Source: Microlunatus antarcticus
GTDB taxonomy: Bacteria > Actinomycetota > Actinomycetes > Propionibacteriales > Propionibacteriaceae
Reading direction: 5' to 3'
DNA length: 64,000 nt
Assembly (NCBI RefSeq): GCF_014193425.1
Contig: NZ_JACHZG010000001.1
Span: 1,054,001 to 1,118,000 of the forward strand
In this document: positions 17,073 to 29,160 of the stretch, one piece after another
Position numbering within the stretch: the stretch's first letter is position 1
Layout: the number at the start of each line of letters is the position of its first letter
Program-made: the position numbers and the translations under genes
Notes under the pieces: generated by a model
Databases searched by the model: none
What the model was told of the DNA's origin: nothing
What the model saw: the letters and a program-made list of their open reading frames with translations, nothing else

Positions 17073-17164
17073 GCTGGTCACCGTACCGACACCGTTGCCG
17101 TTCGCGGTGCACGGCGGGCAGATCCGAGCACCACGAAGTGGCCGAAAATCATGTCCGCCATCCC

Positions 17165-19300
17165 TCAGGCACCCGCCGAGGCCGGAACTGCTTCGACCGT
17201 CGAAGGATCTCGTTCGGGGCGGTCGGCCGCACGCGGCAGGGTGAAGTGCAGGGTCGCCCCGCGGTCGGCGTTGTTGGTGGCCCAGATGCGGCCCCCGGAA
17301 CGCTCCACGAGGCTGCGGCTGATGGCGAGCCCCAGCCCGAAGCCGCCCTTCTCGCGCGCGTCGCTGGAGTCCACCTGCTCGAAGCGGTTGAAGATCCGCT
17401 CCAGCCGGTCGTCGGGGATCCCGCGGCCCTGGTCGGTGACGCAGAACTCGACGACGTCGTCGCCCGCCCAGGCGGTGATCTCGACGAGGCCGCCGGGGTA
17501 GGAGAACTTGAGGGCGTTCCCGAGCAGGTTGATCAGGGTCTGCGTCGCCCGGTCCGGGTCGGCGTGCACCGCGCCCGACACGGTCCCGACCCGCAGCTCG
17601 ACCCCGGCCTCGACGGCCAGCACCTGCATCTGCTCGGCCGCGGCGCCGACGAGCACGCGGGCGTCCTGCCACGCGGGCTGGAGCACCAGGACGCCGGACT
17701 CGATGCGCTCGATGTCGAGGATGTCGTCCACCAGCCGGTTGAGCCGGTGCGCGCTGATCGAGGCGATCTCCAGCATCCGCGCGGCACCGGCGGGCAGCGG
17801 ACCGAGCGCTCCGCCGGAGATGAGGCCCAGCGACCCCTGGATCGCGGTGAGCGGGGTGCGGAGCTCGTGGCTGACCATGGAGACGAACTCGGACTTCAGT
17901 CGCTCCACCTCCCGGCGCTGCGTCACGTCGCGGAAGATGACGACCGCCCCGACCACCGTGTCGTCCTCGGTCAGCGGGGTGGTGGTGACCTCGACGGGGA
18001 GCAGGCGGCCGTCGCGGCGGACGTAGCTGTCGTCCTCCGACGTGGCGACGAGACCCTCGCGCACGGCCTCGGCGATGTAGCACTGGTCCTTGGGCAGCAG
18101 CTCTCCGTCCGGTCCCCGCGCGTGGAACGTCGTGTGCGCGTCGCAGCCGGTCAGGTCCTCGGCGGCGTAGCCGAGCGCGTGCGCGGCCGCCGGGTTGACG
18201 AAGGTGATGAGCCCGTCGGGGTCCACGCCGTAGATGCCCTCGCCGACCGAGTCGACCATCAGGTCGGTCCGCGCCGTGATCTGGCGCAGGGACCGGGTGC
18301 GTTCCGCGACGCGCTCCTCGAGCCGGCGCCGCAGCCGGTCGTTGTCGATCCCGAGCAGGCTCTGCCGGGCGAGCACCGCGAGCACCACGAGCAGCAGCAG
18401 GACGACGGCCGGCAGGCTGACGCCCTCGCTGCTGAACTTGACGAGCGTGATGCCGAGCCCGACCAGGAAGAGCACGAACATGACCGCCGTGCTCAGCACC
18501 GGCGACTTCTCGGTGGTGACGACGTCCGGCTCGACGGGACCGTGCGCCGGCACCCAGATCGCCAGCACCAGCAGCAGGTAGCCCGAGAGCCAGCCGGCGT
18601 CGACGATCGACCCGTACGTGAACTGCCGCCCCGACGCCGCCACGAAGGCGAAGCCGAAGTCGGAGGCGGCGAAGCAGAAGAAGCTCAGGGCGAGGAGCCC
18701 CAGCATGAGGTGGTCGCGGCGCGAGCGCAGGTAGAGCAGCGTCGCGAGCGTGGCCAGCACCACGTCCGTCACCGGGACGACCAGCAGCGGCCAGCCCCCG
18801 GGGTTGTCGACGAGCAGGTCCGGGAAGAGCGTGACGTCGGCGACGAGCAGGATCGAGCCGCCGATCACGATCCCGTCGAGGATCATCCGCGTCACGTCGG
18901 TCGTCCGCCGGGCCCGGCTGGGGAAGTGGACCATCCCGGCGACGCCGACGGCCAGGGCGAGCGTCAGGACGACGTCGCCGGGCATCACCCGCCCGGGGGC
19001 GGTCGCGCGCGGCAGGACCAGCTGGAGCAGGTTCGACGTCGTGGCGAGCAGGCACGCGCCGGCGAAGAGGAGGTACGCCCGCTGCCGTCGACCCGTGCTG
19101 GCCAGGATCCGGCGGCGGAAGCCGAGGGCGGCGACGACCCCGCTCAGGGCCAGCGTCGTCAGGGTGACGGTCTGCCGGACGCGGTGCGGGAGGTCGCTGA
19201 CGAGGACCACGGCGAGCACCGCGAGCACGAGGGCGACGGCCAGGCCCATGAGCCGGAGCCGACGGACCGCCCTGTCCTGGGGGTCGAGGTGGACCTCCAT
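17165..19300 (-). CDS. Membrane PAS-containing sensor histidine kinase
   Basis: A 711-residue kinase. About ten hydrophobic helices fill residues 15-320 (a multi-spanning sensor module), followed by a coiled RLRRRLEERVAERTRSL stretch. A PAS domain (about 340-455) reads VDSVGEGIYGVDPDGLITFVNPAAA. HisKA follows with phospho-acceptor His478 in SMVSHELRTPL, then HATPase_c with N-box NLLGNALKFSYPGG, G1 DQGRGIPDD, and GGFGLGLAISRSLVERSGG. It should autophosphorylate and feed the downstream OmpR-type regulator, and possibly the CheY-like protein divergently encoded. The signal sensed is unknown. ATG 19300 follows a weak ribosome site; a GTG 24 bases upstream is an alternative. Confidence 0.93.
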   Translation of the reverse strand: MEVHLDPQDRAVRRLRLMGLAVALVLAVLAVVLVSDLPHRVRQTVTLTTLALSGVVAALGFRRRILASTGRRQRAYLLFAGACLLATTSNLLQLVLPRATAPGRVMPGDVVLTLALAVGVAGMVHFPSRARRTTDVTRMILDGIVIGGSILLVADVTLFPDLLVDNPGGWPLLVVPVTDVVLATLATLLYLRSRRDHLMLGLLALSFFCFAASDFGFAFVAASGRQFTYGSIVDAGWLSGYLLLVLAIWVPAHGPVEPDVVTTEKSPVLSTAVMFVLFLVGLGITLVKFSSEGVSLPAVVLLLLVVLAVLARQSLLGIDNDRLRRRLEERVAERTRSLRQITARTDLMVDSVGEGIYGVDPDGLITFVNPAAAHALGYAAEDLTGCDAHTTFHARGPDGELLPKDQCYIAEAVREGLVATSEDDSYVRRDGRLLPVEVTTTPLTEDDTVVGAVVIFRDVTQRREVERLKSEFVSMVSHELRTPLTAIQGSLGLISGGALGPLPAGAARMLEIASISAHRLNRLVDDILDIERIESGVLVLQPAWQDARVLVGAAAEQMQVLAVEAGVELRVGTVSGAVHADPDRATQTLINLLGNALKFSYPGGLVEITAWAGDDVVEFCVTDQGRGIPDDRLERIFNRFEQVDSSDAREKGGFGLGLAISRSLVERSGGRIWATNNADRGATLHFTLPRAADRPERDPSTVEAVPASAGA

Positions 19301-19397
19301 GCCCGTAAAAATACCACCCGGCACCCCGTCCGCGAGGTGCTCGCGGCGCTCTGCCGGTCGGGGGCGAGCCTGTCACCCAGGTCGGCGGCACCCTACG

Positions 19398-19784
19398 ATG
19401 ACCAGCGTGACGGGACCGGTCCGGCGGGTGCTCGTGGTCGACGACGACGAGCTGCTGCGCGAGGTCGCGAAGGCGTCGCTGGAGCTCGTGGCCGGCTGGT
19501 CGGTGAGCACCGCCGCGTCCGGGGTGGAGGCGCACGAGAAGGCCCGGGTCGAGCACCCCGACGCGATCATGCTCGACGTGATGATGCCCGGCCAGGACGG
19601 GCCGAGCACCTTCGCCGCCCTGCGGCGCGACGCGGCCACCCACGACATCCCCGTGATCTACCTGACGGCCAAGAACAACACGCTCGGCTGGACGGGCGAG
19701 GGGCTGGCCGGGGTGATCGCCAAGCCCTTCGACGCCATGCGGCTGTCGGCCCAGGTCAGCGCGCTGCTCGGCTGGCCGGACTGA
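19398..19784 (+). CDS. CheY-like stand-alone receiver protein
   Basis: A 128-residue single receiver domain with no output domain: RVLVVDDDELL, phospho-acceptor Asp60 in IMLDVMMPGQDG, Thr in IYLTAKN and Lys in VIAKPFDA. It is divergent from the histidine kinase with 97 bases between the starts, so it is a likely third partner. A TACGAT box at 19394-19399 stands 7 bases before GTG 19407, so a leaderless start at 19407 is an alternative to ATG 19398. Such proteins act by protein-protein contact or as phosphate sinks. Confidence 0.9.
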   Translation: MTSVTGPVRRVLVVDDDELLREVAKASLELVAGWSVSTAASGVEAHEKARVEHPDAIMLDVMMPGQDGPSTFAALRRDAATHDIPVIYLTAKNNTLGWTGEGLAGVIAKPFDAMRLSAQVSALLGWPD

Positions 19785-19802
19785 GCGGGCCGACCCGGCG
19801 GC

Positions 19803-20405
19803 TCAGCCGTAGAGCGCGGTCGCCGGTGCGGTCGGGCGCCGCTGGACGTCACGCCGGTGCAGCAGCCACGCCGCGACCACACCACCCACGGCACCACCGA
19901 GGTGGGCCTGCCAGCTGACCCCGGCGGTGGTGGGCAGGACGCCCCAGAGCAGGCCTCCGTAGACGAAGAGGATCGCCAGCGCCAGCACCACCTGGCCCGG
20001 GCGGCGCGACCAGATGCCGCGGACGAGCAGGTAGGTCAGCCAGCCGAAGATCAGCCCGCTCGCGCCGAGCACGATCGTCCCGGCCGGGGTGAGCAGCCAC
20101 GCGGTCAGCCCCGACGACACGACGCTGACCAGGGAGGCGGCGACCCAGCGCGCGACGCCGCCCAGCAGGACCAGGGCGCCGAAGGCGAAGAACGGCACCG
20201 AGTTGCTCGCCAGGTGGTCCCACCCGGCGTGCAGCAGCGGGGCGGTGAAGATCTCGGGCAGCCCGTCGAGCTCGCGGGCGTGGATCCCGTACGTGTCCAG
20301 CGCGTTGCCGCTGAGCTGGTCGAGGCCCTCGACCACCCAGAGGCCGGCGAGCAGCACGGCCATGGCCACGGCGGCGTGCAGGGGGCGGACCGGCTGGGTC
20401 GTCAT
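19803..20405 (-). CDS. Rhomboid family intramembrane serine protease
   Basis: A 200-residue polytopic membrane protein with about six helices. The rhomboid signature is present: HAGWDHLASNSVPFFAFG in helix 2, catalytic Ser in VLGASGLIFGWL (GxSG) in helix 4, and catalytic His in WQAHLGGAVGG in helix 6. It would cleave single-pass membrane proteins within the bilayer; substrates are unknown. It ends 18 bases past the stop of the convergent receiver gene. A 170-base region separates its start from the DUF4192 gene and carries a repeated TCGTCCACA motif. Confidence 0.92.
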   Translation of the reverse strand: MTTQPVRPLHAAVAMAVLLAGLWVVEGLDQLSGNALDTYGIHARELDGLPEIFTAPLLHAGWDHLASNSVPFFAFGALVLLGGVARWVAASLVSVVSSGLTAWLLTPAGTIVLGASGLIFGWLTYLLVRGIWSRRPGQVVLALAILFVYGGLLWGVLPTTAGVSWQAHLGGAVGGVVAAWLLHRRDVQRRPTAPATALYG

Positions 20406-20484
20406 GGGCTCCTCCGTCGGGTTGCTTCATCCAGGGTGCCCGGCCCCCGCAAGCCCGGCGTCGTGCGCGGTGCGGACGTGCCGG

Positions 20485-20523
20485 TCGTCCACAGGGCCAC
20501 GACGTCGTGGCGGGTCGTCCACA
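20485..20523. repeat. Paired TCGTCCACA motifs
   Basis: Two direct copies of TCGTCCACA(G) at 20485-20493 and 20515-20523, exactly 30 bases apart, lie between divergent rhomboid and DUF4192 genes. They differ by one base from the actinobacterial DnaA box TTGTCCACA. A similar pair lies upstream of comEA (34813-34821 and 34845-34853). Confidence 0.3.
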
Positions 20524-20575
20524 GACGGGCCGCGGGAGGCGACCCGGACGGTGGCCCCGTCACCACAGTGCAGAC

Positions 20576-21625
20576 GTGACCACCTCGTACTCACCCGCCG
20601 TCCCCCCGTCCGAGCCCGACGGACCCGTCCGGCTGAAGGCCCGGCGGCCCTCGGACCTGCTCGCGGCCGTCCCGTTCCTGCTCGGCTTCCACCCGCAGGA
20701 GTCGTTGGTCGCGCTGTTCCTCGAGTCGGGCCGCGTCCGGCTCACCGCGCGCTACGACCTCGGTGACCACCTCGACCTCGACGTCGCGGACCTCGTCGAC
20801 CAGCACCGCCCGACCGGTCTGGTGCTCGTCGTCTACTGCGCCGACGCGGACCGGGGCCGCGCCGCCCTGCGGGACCAGGCCGAGCGGTTGACCGACGTCG
20901 ACCTCGTCGACCTCCTCCTGGTGGACGGCGAGCGGTGGTGGTCGCTCGACCGCTCGACCGGCTGCTGCCCGTCCGAGGGCAACCCGTACGCGCCGGGGGA
21001 CCACCCGCTGAGCGCCGAGGCGGTCTGGGCCGGACTGGTCGCCCGCCCCGACCGTGCCGCCGTCGTCGCGACCGTGGGCGGGCCGGACGAGGAGGAGTGG
21101 GCGGCGCTCGGGCGGCTGGCCCGTCCGATCCGCAGCCGGCTCGCCCGCGAGAGCCGGACCGCGCGGCAGGACGCGCTCGGGCGGGCGGTGGTGGCGGCGC
21201 TGCCGCACCTCGAGGCAGGGCCGGCGGCGGGCGCGGACGAGGAGGGACGGGCGGCTCGGGTCGCCCGGCTGGACGACGCGGCGTGCCTGGAGCTCGCGCT
21301 GCTCGTGCGCGACACCCTCGTCCGCGACGTCGCCTGCGCGCTGGTGACGCGGGAGGACGCGCCCCGCCACCTGGCCCTGTGGCAGCAGGTCGTCGCCCGC
21401 ACGCCGCCCGACCTCGCGTCGGCGCCGCTCTGCCTGGTCGGGGTGGCGGCCTGGGCCGGCGGCAACGGGACGCTGCTGAACGCCTGCTGCGAGCGGCTGG
21501 CCGAGCTCGACCCCCGCTACCCGATGGGGCGGCTGCTGTCCGACGTCAGCCGTCGGGCGCTGCCGCCGGCCTGGTGGGACGCGATGGCCGACGGCCTGCG
21601 GCGCGACCTGGGGCTGGGGGGCTGA
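20576..21625 (+). CDS. DUF4192 domain protein
   Basis: A 349-residue soluble protein of the actinobacterial DUF4192 family, recognised by its opening RRPSDLLAAVPFLLGFHPQESLVALFL and the downstream WWSLDRSTGCCPSEGNPY and LCLVGVAAWAGGNGTLLNACCERL segments. The family is usually 300-400 residues long. No catalytic motif or membrane helix is apparent and no role is established. GTG 20576 is the first plausible start. The gene runs into a PfkB kinase gene that has its own leaderless-type promoter 32 bases further on. Confidence 0.85.
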   Translation: MTTSYSPAVPPSEPDGPVRLKARRPSDLLAAVPFLLGFHPQESLVALFLESGRVRLTARYDLGDHLDLDVADLVDQHRPTGLVLVVYCADADRGRAALRDQAERLTDVDLVDLLLVDGERWWSLDRSTGCCPSEGNPYAPGDHPLSAEAVWAGLVARPDRAAVVATVGGPDEEEWAALGRLARPIRSRLARESRTARQDALGRAVVAALPHLEAGPAAGADEEGRAARVARLDDAACLELALLVRDTLVRDVACALVTREDAPRHLALWQQVVARTPPDLASAPLCLVGVAAWAGGNGTLLNACCERLAELDPRYPMGRLLSDVSRRALPPAWWDAMADGLRRDLGLGG

Positions 21626-21656
21626 GTGCGGGTCGAGAGCCACTAGATTGCCCGCC

Positions 21657-22607
21657 ATGACGCGCTTCGTGGTGTGCGGGGAGACCCTCATCGACCTGGT
21701 CGAGTCGTCGACCGACGTGCCGACCTCGTTCCGCTCGACCTGGGAGGCCCTCTCCGCGGGCGGGCCGATGAACTCGGCCGTCGCGCTGGGGACGTTGGGT
21801 GCGGAGGTGCAGTTCCTGGGGCGGCTGTCGGGCGACTCCTTCGGCCGTCAGCTGCGCGAGCACGTCGTCAAGGCCGACGTCGGTCTCGACCTCGCCACGG
21901 AGTCGACGCAGGCGACGTCCATCGCCGTCGTCAGCCTCGACGACGACGGCGTCGCGAGCTACGTCTTCCACTTCCACGACACCGCGAACTTCGGCTGGCG
22001 GCCCGAGGAGCTGCCCGCGCTCGACGCGGGCGACTGGCTGCACATCGCCTCCCTGTCGTGCGTCGTCAGCCCCGGCAACCAGGTCCTCCTCGACTGGATG
22101 CCCTCGGTGCGCAGCGGGGTGTCGTACGACATCAACGTGCGGCCGACGGTCATCACCGACCCGGGGGAGTACTGGGCGCGCGTCGAGCCCTGGCTGCGGG
22201 CGGTCGGCGAGCGCGACGGCATCCTCAAGGCCAGCGACGTGGACATCGCGTTCCTCGCCCAGGCGGCCGGCGGGTCCGACCCGGTCGAGATCGTCACCGG
22301 GTGGGTGGAGCGGTACGGCCTCGGGCTGGCCGTGGTGACGCTCGGCCCCGACGGCTCGGTCGCGGTCGAGCCGGGCGGGGCCGTCACCCGGGTGCCCGGC
22401 TTCCCCACCGAGGTGGTCGACACCGTGGGCGCGGGCGACACCTTCATGGCCGGGTTCCTCGAGGCGCGGGTGGAGCAGGAGCTCTCCCTGGAGGAGAGCC
22501 TGCGCCGCGGTGCCGCCGCCGCGTCCATCGTGTGCTCGCGGCAGGGCGCCCAGCCGCCGACGGCGGCCGAGGTCGACGCGCTGATCGCCCGCGCCACGCA
22601 CGCCTGA
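21657..22607 (+). CDS. PfkB-family carbohydrate kinase
   Basis: A 316-residue ribokinase-fold sugar kinase. The N-terminal GETLIDLVE and the substrate loop SAGGPMNSAVALGTLGAEVQFLGRLSGDSFG are present. The C-terminal PfkB signature VVDTVGAGDTFMAGFL holds the anion hole (GAGD) with catalytic Asp. It phosphorylates a sugar, most like fructokinase or 2-keto-3-deoxygluconate kinase by overall pattern, but the substrate is not fixed by sequence. ATG 21657 is chosen because TAGATT ends 7 bases upstream, typical of leaderless genes in this window; TTG 21648 would overlap that box. Confidence 0.92.
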   Translation: MTRFVVCGETLIDLVESSTDVPTSFRSTWEALSAGGPMNSAVALGTLGAEVQFLGRLSGDSFGRQLREHVVKADVGLDLATESTQATSIAVVSLDDDGVASYVFHFHDTANFGWRPEELPALDAGDWLHIASLSCVVSPGNQVLLDWMPSVRSGVSYDINVRPTVITDPGEYWARVEPWLRAVGERDGILKASDVDIAFLAQAAGGSDPVEIVTGWVERYGLGLAVVTLGPDGSVAVEPGGAVTRVPGFPTEVVDTVGAGDTFMAGFLEARVEQELSLEESLRRGAAAASIVCSRQGAQPPTAAEVDALIARATHA

Positions 22608-22652
22608 GGTCTCCGGGACGTCTGGCTCCCGGGGCATCAGACCGCGGGGACG

Positions 22653-26745
<4,093 letters not shown>

Positions 26746-26914
26746 GCTGCTTCTTCCTGGAGCTGGACTGGAGCTGGACGACACGAAGCTGTCCGGGGGA
26801 CCTGCCCGCGCCACGGTCGAGGCGGCGCGCGAGGATAGCGATCCGAACTCTGCTGGACTCGTGTTGCACAGGACGTGCGGCCGGTTACGGCGGCATGACA
26901 GTTCTCACGCGTGC

Positions 26915-26930
26915 GTGACGCTGAGGTTTC
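26915..26930 (-). promoter_or_regulatory. Candidate GlnR-type nitrogen-control site
   Basis: On the amtB strand this reads GAAAC, six bases, GTCAC, matching the GAAAC-N6-GTNAC core of actinobacterial GlnR boxes. Further weaker half-sites flank it (GAGAAC near 26901-26906 and GTAAC at 26884-26888). It is the expected position for nitrogen control of amtB. Confidence 0.45.
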
Positions 26931-26966
26931 GCGTGTGAGGATTTCTTTCCGAACAGGGAGATGCAG

Positions 26967-27947
26967 ATGACGTGGCTGGTCACCGGCGGTGCGGGGTACA
27001 TCGGGTCCCACGTGGTCCGCGCGTTCCGCGAGGCCGGTGAGGGCGTCGTCGTCCTCGACTCCCTCAGCAGCGGGCACGCGTCCTTCGTCCCGGCCGACGT
27101 CCCCTTCGTCCGCGGCACGCTGCTCGACGGCGACCTCGTCCGGCACACCCTGGCCGAGCACGACGTGAGCGGCGTCGTGCACCTGGCGGGCTTCAAGTAC
27201 GCCGGGGTGTCGGTGAGCAAGCCGCTGCTGACCTACCAGCAGAACGTCACCGCCACCGCGACCCTGCTCGAGCAGATGGACGCGGCGGGCGTGCGCCGGA
27301 TCGTCTTCTCCAGCTCCGCCGCGACGTACGGGACGCCCGACGTCGACCTCGTCACCGAGGCCACGCCGACGCACCCGGAGTCGCCGTACGGGGAGAGCAA
27401 GCTGATCGGGGAGTGGCTCATCGCCGACCAGGCGCGGGCGGCGGAGCTGGCGGGCACCGACCTGCGCCACACGTCGCTGCGCTACTTCAACGTGGTCGGC
27501 TCGGCGACCCCGGACCTCTACGACACCAGCCCGCACAACCTCTTCCCGCTGGTGCTCGGCATGCTGGCGCGCGGCGAGACGCCCCGGATCAACGGCGACG
27601 ACTACGCGACCCCCGACGGCACCTGCGTCCGCGACTACGTCCACGTCGCCGACCTGGCCCACAGCCACGTCGTGGCGGCGCACGCCCTCGAGGCGGGCAC
27701 CGCGCTCGAGGCCGTCTACAACCTCGGCAGCGGCGACGGCGTCTCGGTGCGCCAGATCATGGACGTCGCCGCCGAGGTCACGGGCGTCGACTTCACCCCC
27801 TCCGTCGCCCCCCGCCGGCCCGGCGACCCGGCCCGCATCGTGGCCTCGGGCGAGCTCGCCGCGCGCGACCTGGAGTGGGAGATGCGGCACTCGCTGCGCG
27901 ACATGGTCGCGAGCGCCTGGGAGGCGCAGGAACGCCACTCGCGCTGA
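26967..27947 (+). CDS. galE: UDP-glucose 4-epimerase
   Basis: A 326-residue extended short-chain dehydrogenase. The NAD site is VTGGAGYIGSHVV, the catalytic Ser lies in VFSSSAATYG, and Tyr-Lys in SPYGESKLIGEW. LRYFNVVGS and the C-terminal RRPGDPARIVAS are GalE hallmarks. It interconverts UDP-glucose and UDP-galactose for sugar use and envelope glycan synthesis. ATG 26967 is chosen over 26961 because the AGGGAG ribosome site is 6 bases before it. It is divergent from amtB. Confidence 0.92.
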   Translation: MTWLVTGGAGYIGSHVVRAFREAGEGVVVLDSLSSGHASFVPADVPFVRGTLLDGDLVRHTLAEHDVSGVVHLAGFKYAGVSVSKPLLTYQQNVTATATLLEQMDAAGVRRIVFSSSAATYGTPDVDLVTEATPTHPESPYGESKLIGEWLIADQARAAELAGTDLRHTSLRYFNVVGSATPDLYDTSPHNLFPLVLGMLARGETPRINGDDYATPDGTCVRDYVHVADLAHSHVVAAHALEAGTALEAVYNLGSGDGVSVRQIMDVAAEVTGVDFTPSVAPRRPGDPARIVASGELAARDLEWEMRHSLRDMVASAWEAQERHSR

Positions 27948-28033
27948 GCGCCACCGCTCCCGCCGGACCTCGGTCGCGCCCACTAGGCTCGCGGGGCGCG
28001 GCCACGAGGCCGCCGGTGCGAGGGAGAACGAGC

Positions 28034-28396
28034 GTGAGCGGCAACGTGGTCGAGGTCGGCGACATCCGGGAGTGGCAGGGCCTCAACGTGGTCGACGGGT
28101 CCGGGTCCAAGATCGGCTCGCTCGAGGGCGTCTACTTCGACACCTCGACCGACCAGCCCGCCTTCGCCAGCGTCAAGCGCGGCGTCCCGGCCAAGCTCGT
28201 CTTCGTCCCCCTGGTCGGGGCCACGGTGAGCCCCAAGCAGGTGCGCGTGACCGCCGACAAGAAGACGGCCAAGGACGCCCCGTCCATCGAGACCGACGGC
28301 GAGCTCAGCTCCGAGCAGGAGCCCGACCTGTACGCGCACTACGGCCTGGTCTACGAGCGCGGCGCGAGCGGCGAGCGTCGCCTCGGCCGCCGCTGA
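28034..28396 (+). CDS. PRC-barrel domain protein
   Basis: A 120-residue protein with one PRC-barrel: IREWQGLNVVDGSGSKIGSLEGVYFDTSTDQPAFASVKRG, then LVFVPLVGATVSPKQVRVTADKK. The tail is acidic and ends DLYAHYGLVYERG. PRC-barrel proteins bind RNA or other proteins in diverse roles; a stress-linked or structural role is common in Actinobacteria but cannot be inferred here. GTG 28034 has GGGAG about 8 bases upstream; a TAGGCT box lies near 27984. Confidence 0.85.
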   Translation: MSGNVVEVGDIREWQGLNVVDGSGSKIGSLEGVYFDTSTDQPAFASVKRGVPAKLVFVPLVGATVSPKQVRVTADKKTAKDAPSIETDGELSSEQEPDLYAHYGLVYERGASGERRLGRR

Positions 28397-28422
28397 CCTC
28401 CTCCGACCGGCCGACGGGCCGG

Positions 28423-29004
28423 GTGCTGCCGGTCCTCGACCTGCTGGCCAAGCTGGCGCTCGTCGTCCTGCTGGTCGTGGCGCTGGCGTACCCGGACCTG
28501 TCCAACCTCAAGGCCAAGGGCGCGGGCCTGCGCCTGGTCGTCTACCCGCTCGGGGCGCTCGCCGTCCCGATCTGGTGGTGGTTGCGGGGGCGGCGGCGCG
28601 CGGGCCGGACGTTCCCGTGGGCGGCGGACCTGCTGGTCACGCTGCCGTGGCTGTCGGACCTGCTCGGCAACCGGCTGAACCTCTTCGACACGGTGACGTG
28701 GTGGGACGACGTCAGCCACTTCGCCCACTGGCTGCTCCTGACCGCCGGAGTCCTCCTCGCGTGGCACCCGGACCGGCGGACCGGCGGCGGCGTGGTCGTC
28801 ATGGTCGGGCTCGGCTTCGGCGCGACCGCCGCGGTCGTCTGGGAGCTGGGGGAGTACGCCGCGTTCCTGCGGACGCTGCCGACGTACGCCTTCGTCTACC
28901 CCGACACGCTCGGTGACCTGACCCTGGGCACGAGCGGTTCCCTGCTGGCCGGGCTGCTGGTCGCGACCTGGCGACGGCTGCGTACCTGGCCTGACGCTCC
29001 CTGA
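28423..29004 (+). CDS. Polytopic membrane protein, YjdF/DUF2238-like
   Basis: A 193-residue predicted membrane protein with about five or six helices. Conserved polar residues inside the helical region read WWDDVSHFAHWLLL, VVWELGEYAAFL and YPDTLGDLTLGT, matching the His-Phe, Trp-Glu..Glu and Asp-Thr..Asp pattern I associate with the YjdF/DUF2238 group. Function is unknown. GTG 28423 is the chosen start; an in-frame CTG at 28393 sits in a CTGA overlap with the preceding PRC-barrel stop and cannot be excluded. Confidence 0.7.
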   Translation: MLPVLDLLAKLALVVLLVVALAYPDLSNLKAKGAGLRLVVYPLGALAVPIWWWLRGRRRAGRTFPWAADLLVTLPWLSDLLGNRLNLFDTVTWWDDVSHFAHWLLLTAGVLLAWHPDRRTGGGVVVMVGLGFGATAAVVWELGEYAAFLRTLPTYAFVYPDTLGDLTLGTSGSLLAGLLVATWRRLRTWPDAP

Positions 29005-29028
29005 GCCGGTCGAAGGGCTCAGGGGCGT
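28994..29028. repeat. Imperfect palindrome with CTGAGCCGGTCGAAG motif
   Basis: Right at the 3' end of the membrane protein gene, CTCCCTGAGCCGGTCGAAG is followed by its near inverse GGCTCAGGGGCG. This looks like the dispersed CTTCGACNGGCTCAG-type extragenic palindrome seen in many high-GC genomes (recalled, not searched). It may also act as the gene's terminator. Confidence 0.45.
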
Positions 29029-29048
29029 TCTCGACTAGAGTGGACGAC

Positions 29049-29075
29049 GTGTCCGGGACGTTCCTGCTTACCTAG
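29049..29075 (+). CDS. leuS leader peptide (MSGTFLLT)
   Basis: An eight-codon ORF, GTG TCC GGG ACG TTC CTG CTT ACC TAG, begins 7 bases after a TAGAGT promoter box (29036-29041), so it would be translated as a leaderless message. Two adjacent Leu codons, one of them the rare CTT, stand just before a 10-bp hairpin (29074-29083 with 29088-29097) and an intrinsic terminator before leuS. This is the layout of ribosome-mediated attenuation by leucyl-tRNA supply. Confidence 0.65.
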   Translation: MSGTFLLT

Positions 29076-29097
29076 CCGCGCAGCACGCTGCGCGGCT

Positions 29098-29129
29098 GCC
29101 CCTGGTGCCTGCCGGCACGGGGGCTTTTT
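29098..29129 (+). terminator. Attenuator terminator upstream of leuS
   Basis: A two-part stem (29098-29102 with 29120-29124; 29105-29109 with 29114-29118) is followed directly by five T, a true intrinsic terminator and the only one with a T-run noted in this window. It lies 31 bases before the leuS ATG, so read-through must be regulated. Confidence 0.7.
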
Positions 29130-29160
29130 CATGCCCGGAGAAGTGAACGAGGAGACACCC

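Noticed and set aside
17138-19918. 926-codon plus-strand frame across the histidine kinase
   Set aside because: Antisense to the kinase, with no domain and shadow-type composition.
20485-20523. Replication origin
   Set aside because: Only two imperfect DnaA-like motifs, no dnaA/dnaN genes and no AT-rich unwinding region nearby.
29005-29160. T-box riboswitch upstream of leuS
   Set aside because: No T-box consensus (GGTGGNACCGCG-like) is present; the leader peptide with Leu codons explains the terminator better.
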